DNA from: Nephromyces sp. MM_2019
Lineage: Eukaryota > Apicomplexa > Aconoidasida > Nephromycida
NCBI GenBank assembly: GCA_015657535.1
Contig: JADHZB010000183.1
Coordinates: 1-10,348 of the forward strand
Length of the DNA stretch: 10,348 nucleotides
Reading direction: 5' to 3'
Shown: positions 8,284 through 10,348 of the stretch, in pieces
Numbering within the stretch: the first letter of the stretch is position 1
Layout of the letters: the number at the start of each line of letters is the position of its first letter
Notes under the pieces: model-generated
Seen by the model: the letters and a program-made list of their open reading frames with translations, nothing else
Database searches by the model: none
Told to the model about the DNA's origin: nothing
Program-made: the position numbers and the translations under genes

Positions 8284-9566
8284 TTGTGTGCTTCCCAGCT
8301 TGTTTGATTCTTCCTGTCCTTCCCAGATTGTGTGGGTGTATTTGTGCCTTGATACGCGTATCAAGATATCTGTGTGTATATCTCTTCAAAGGAAAAGCTG
8401 ACGCTCAATGTAGAGGCATAAACTCTCGCGTGTAGACGCTTTTGTGTGTGTTATTTTTTCTTTTAACTTTTGTGTTTATAGATTTTCATGGCACCAGCTG
8501 CTTTTGTGTGTGAAGTTTTCTGCCTCAGCCTATCCTGCTCCCTTAAGTCCCCTGTTTTATGTTTGTGTTTCGCTTCTCTATAACTTCTTTCTAGATACCT
8601 TCCATGAGAAGCCAGATTCCCTGGAGGATATGCTGGCTGGATATACTGCTTCAACAAAGGAAGAAGACGGTGTGTGTGTTTTTTCAGCAAGCCTTTATCG
8701 CAATTTGTTCAGCATTTTTATTCCTAAGTACTATATGGATAGAGTGTGTGTGTGCGTCTCTATACGTTTAGGCTTATACGCCTACGATTTTAGGAGATAT
8801 ATGTGTGTATATGGATGCTACTATGTGTGTGTTTGCGTATATGTTTGTGTGATTGAATCTGCGTATGATTCCTTTTGTAGTTTGTACACCTGTTTGCTTG
8901 TGTGTGGCTGTACGCGGATATCTGTGTGTATCTTTCAAGTGTGTGTGGGTATGTATGGGTGTGTGCATGTGGGTGTGTGTAGGTGTGTGCTGTTTCCTGA
9001 GAGTTCTAGCTCTTATCAACGAGTTTATTTTGCGTGTGCATACAGCTTTTATAGCCTCTAAGCATCGCTCACTCTGCTCTCTAATATTTACTTGCTTACC
9101 TTCTTGAAATGCCTTTCATTATGTTCTCCTGCAGCTGTCTGCACACACTGCCAGCTATGACACACACCCGCCCACACTAACACACACACTCACACTATTT
9201 TCCTTTCCTCAGAGAGCCTCCAGGATTCCATATATTGGCAAATTCGCCGGGAGGAGGATGGAGACTCCTTCCTTGGCCCCTGTAGAGCACAGGATATCCT
9301 AGAATTTGTAAGCACACCCAGAGAAACCCTAAACCCTAGCTTTTCTTGCCTATCTTTTACCCGTTCTAATTGCTACTGTGTGTGTGCGGGAATATCTCTA
9401 AGCATGTGCGTGTTTGTGTGCGGGAATAAATTTCTTGTGTTTCCTTGAAGATGATGACAGCAAGAAGTTGTTACGCTTGTTTATCCCCTGTGATAGCTCT
9501 GATGTGGTAGGTAGAGTGAGGTGTATGTACAGTGCTGTTGGAGAGGCAACTCTTCAGACATGGTAG
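4842..9566 (+). CDS. CD2BP2: CD2BP2/Lin1/U5-52K family GYF-domain protein, eight exons
   Basis: Family role (known): nuclear U5 snRNP protein that binds the U5-15K (Dim1) and Prp6-type proteins during snRNP assembly. Exons: 4842-4886, 5775-5921, 6472-6654, 7205-7397, 7892-8029, 8595-8669, 9213-9307, 9465-9566. Phases are consistent, total 978 nt = 325 residues plus TAG; human CD2BP2 has 341. Residues 72-92 match the family block (IEPFNMRQEM, then EGSFDAEGNY). DSWLD is at 109-113. A conserved helical region LCDELLSLGLN (226-236) is split by intron 5. The C-terminal GYF domain starts at YWQIRREEDG (268-277), with GP at 282-283. The last exon continues the signature spacing, but the residues are diverged (GPC, I289, F292, LF 297-298). 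The N-terminus is short and acidic. ATG 4842 is the first ATG after an in-frame TAG at about 4739, so the start is inferred. Exons 2-7 are strong; exon 1 and the acceptor of exon 8 are tentative. The neighbouring MFS gene is divergent. Confidence 0.88.
4887..5774 (+). other. CD2BP2-like gene intron 1
   Basis: 888 nt from GTGAGC to CCGTTTGCAG. It differs from the other introns: the first third is purine-rich GGATGAG repeat, not TG. The middle (5220-5680) is ordinary mixed sequence with only scattered TG. A short CACACAATCACACACGC stretch lies near the end. A further small exon cannot be excluded, but none is needed for phase. Confidence 0.55.
4940..5215 (+). repeat. Purine-rich GGATGAG-type imperfect repeat
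   Basis: Recurrent GGATGAG, GGGGGTGGATGAGG and GGGGATGAAGAT words, almost all purine plus T. The unit length is irregular. The minus strand gives a His/Pro/Ser-rich artefact frame (5055-4852). Confidence 0.8.
5922..6471 (+). other. CD2BP2-like gene intron 2, TG arm then CA arm
   Basis: 550 nt, donor AAG|GTATGT, acceptor CTCCTTTCAG. TG-rich at 5922-6080, then CA-rich at about 6258-6366. The two arms are broadly complementary and could pair in the RNA. Confidence 0.8.
6655..7204 (+). other. CD2BP2-like gene intron 3, TG-rich
   Basis: 550 nt, donor CAG|GTGTGT, acceptor GTGTGCGTAG. TG-rich to about 6950, with short CA stretches at 6978-6985 and 7014-7044. The acceptor is preceded by a GT-rich rather than a C/T-rich tract, which is unusual. 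Confidence 0.75.
7398..7891 (+). other. CD2BP2-like gene intron 4, TG-rich
   Basis: 494 nt, donor G|GTAAGA, acceptor GACTATACAG. Phase 1 on both sides recreates a Gly codon. Contains TG runs (for example around 7537-7552) and a T12 run at about 7482-7493. Open frames within it are Cys/Val-rich artefacts. Confidence 0.8.
8251..8272. repeat. (TG)11 microsatellite
   Basis: Eleven uninterrupted TG units within intron 5 of the CD2BP2-like gene. Confidence 0.95.
8348..8365. repeat. 18-bp perfect palindrome
   Basis: CTTGATACGCGTATCAAG reads the same on both strands. The next base on each side breaks the symmetry. It sits in intron 5, so any function is unknown. Confidence 0.95.
8670..9212 (+). other. 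CD2BP2-like gene intron 6, TG arm then CA arm
   Basis: 543 nt, donor G|GTGTGT, acceptor CTTTCCTCAG. TG-rich at 8670-8992 and CA-rich at 9140-9197, the same arrangement as intron 2. Reading through the donor stays open for over 100 codons, but gives Cys/Val/Tyr repeat-derived peptide, so I treat it as intron. Confidence 0.8.
9324..9337. repeat. Two units of telomere-type AAACCCT
   Basis: Two perfect AAACCCT units in tandem, 16 bp into intron 7. TTTAGGG is the telomere unit of plants and many alveolates. Two units can arise by chance, and this is far from a telomere array. Confidence 0.7.
9465..9566 (+). other. Proposed last exon of the CD2BP2-like gene (second half of GYF domain)
   Basis: Exon 7 ends in phase 0 at TTT|GTAAGC. 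After the pyrimidine-rich stretch 9431-9446 several AGs are possible. The first (9450) would give a 20-codon tail in phase 0 ending at a TAG, with no GYF character. Using AAG at 9462-9464 instead gives 33 residues, KLLRLFIPCDSSDVV then GRVRCMYSAVGEATLQTW, then TAG at 9564-9566. With this join the signature GP-x5-M-x2-W-x3-GYF aligns without a gap as GP-x5-I-x2-F-x3-RLF, and VGRVR falls where the family has its next strand. This is an inference from spacing, not proof. Confidence 0.45.
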
Positions 9567-10348
9567 AAGTATAGGGAATAGCCTTAGCACACAGCCAATC
9601 TACACACACACACACCTCAACCTGTTGACTCGTTAGGCAATAAAACTCTGGAGAATCTCATTCTCTTCTTCTCATCTTTCACATTGTAAGCTTTTAGTAC
9701 TCTTCTAAGCAGTAGTTTAATGTGTGTATTACTGTATGCAGGCCTTAGCTTATGTGTGTACGTGTGTTATTTTCCCTGTGTGTCATTCGTAGCCTACTTT
9801 GTTGGGGTGCTGCGATGAATCCTTCTCACATCTTCAGTCGCTATTCTGAAGCTTGCACCCAAGCTAATGACAAGTAGTCTGATATGAAAATCGTGTGTGT
9901 GTAGAGGAAAATGCAGCTGTTGGGTGTGCTCTTCAAAAAAAACACACGGCTTGATCCATGCTTTTTGCTATCGCACAGTGGTTGAACCCAGAAGTAGAGA
10001 CACGGAGGGAAGTAGATGCACACAGAACGCACACACATGGGGCGAGGCACACACACACACACTCAGGCGCAGAAAGACAAGCTTACGCACATAATAATAC
10101 TACAGAACTGCACTCAAATCCAAGCCTAAGCTTGTCTCCAGAGTTTCTCATATATGATTTGACTTCTCACACACACCACTTGCATGTGTGTCTTCTGCCC
10201 CTCTGCCGGCTTAGTGTGTGGCTAGCTTCAATGAACTTACACCCCCACTGTCAAGGCATGTTCTTCCTGCATCCCTTCCCTGTTGCTTCCACCTCATTTG
10301 AAACATCTCACCCCCCTTCAGGGGTTTTCTCTACCTGCATTCTCGCCC
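9567..10348. other. 3' flank without a convincing gene
   Basis: 782 bp. Contains CA runs at 9602-9615 and 10018-10062, TG pieces near 9720-9780 and 9893-9901, and otherwise ordinary sequence. The minus-strand frame 10062-9841 is partly repeat-derived. A minus-strand stretch at the right edge ends in a good donor, GTAAGT (10240-10235), preceded by about 36 open codons (EMFQMRWKQQGRDAG within it). I do not recognise it. Confidence 0.5.
9639..9644 (+). terminator. Possible AATAAA polyadenylation signal
   Basis: AATAAA lies 73 bp after the proposed stop codon of the CD2BP2-like gene. The hexamer is short and this lineage may not use it. Confidence 0.25.

Larger units (their letters stand above)
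8030..8594 (+). other. CD2BP2-like gene intron 5, TG-rich
   Basis: 565 nt, donor A|GTATGA, acceptor TTTCTTTCTAG. Splits an Asn codon in the conserved LGLN segment. Holds (TG)n at 8056-8082 and 8251-8272 and the palindrome at 8348-8365. Confidence 0.8.

Noticed and set aside
8444..9061. 205-codon + strand frame
   Set aside because: It contains the real exon 8595-8669, but the rest is translated TG-repeat intron. Splicing at 8670 restores homology and phase.
9960..10000. Possible tRNA-like GGTTGAACCC element
   Set aside because: It does not match the GGTTCGA B-box and no cloverleaf or A-box partner is seen.

Overview
The window is eukaryotic nuclear DNA, most likely from a unicellular alveolate; an apicomplexan or coccidian-like protist would fit. 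The evidence is two genes split by many GT-AG introns, GT-rich introns, a two-unit AAACCCT telomere-type motif inside an intron, and proteins of plant/protist type. The lineage is an inference; nothing in the window fixes the species. I see no bacterial operon structure, tRNA, rRNA, CRISPR array or transposase.

Left part (1-2574, minus strand): the N-terminal half of a major facilitator superfamily (MFS) transporter. Six exons join in phase (2574-2532, 2372-2335, 2110-1975, 1613-1497, 1186-1037, 692-1). They give 392 residues with six predicted membrane helices, followed by a hydrophilic loop of more than 200 residues that runs off the left edge. Single open reading frames hide this gene because most exons are short.

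Middle (2575-4841): about 2.3 kb between two divergently transcribed genes. It holds A-rich, CA-rich and pyrimidine-repeat stretches and presumably the promoters of both genes. No gene is convincing there.

Right part (4842-9566, plus strand): an eight-exon gene for a CD2BP2 / Lin1 / U5-52K family protein, a GYF-domain component of the U5 snRNP. The predicted length is 325 residues, close to the 341 of human CD2BP2. The PFN..EM.EG.FD..GNY block, the DSWLD block and a diverged GYF domain are all present. From 9567 to the end I see only CA/TG-rich sequence, a possible AATAAA signal and one weak candidate exon on the minus strand.

The two genes have no obvious shared function: one is a membrane transporter and the other a spliceosome assembly factor. 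What they share is intron style. In both, the RNA-sense strand of the introns is strongly GT-rich, so the + strand is CA-rich across the left gene and TG-rich across most of the right gene. Several introns of the right gene also carry a CA-rich arm downstream of the TG-rich arm and could fold back on themselves.
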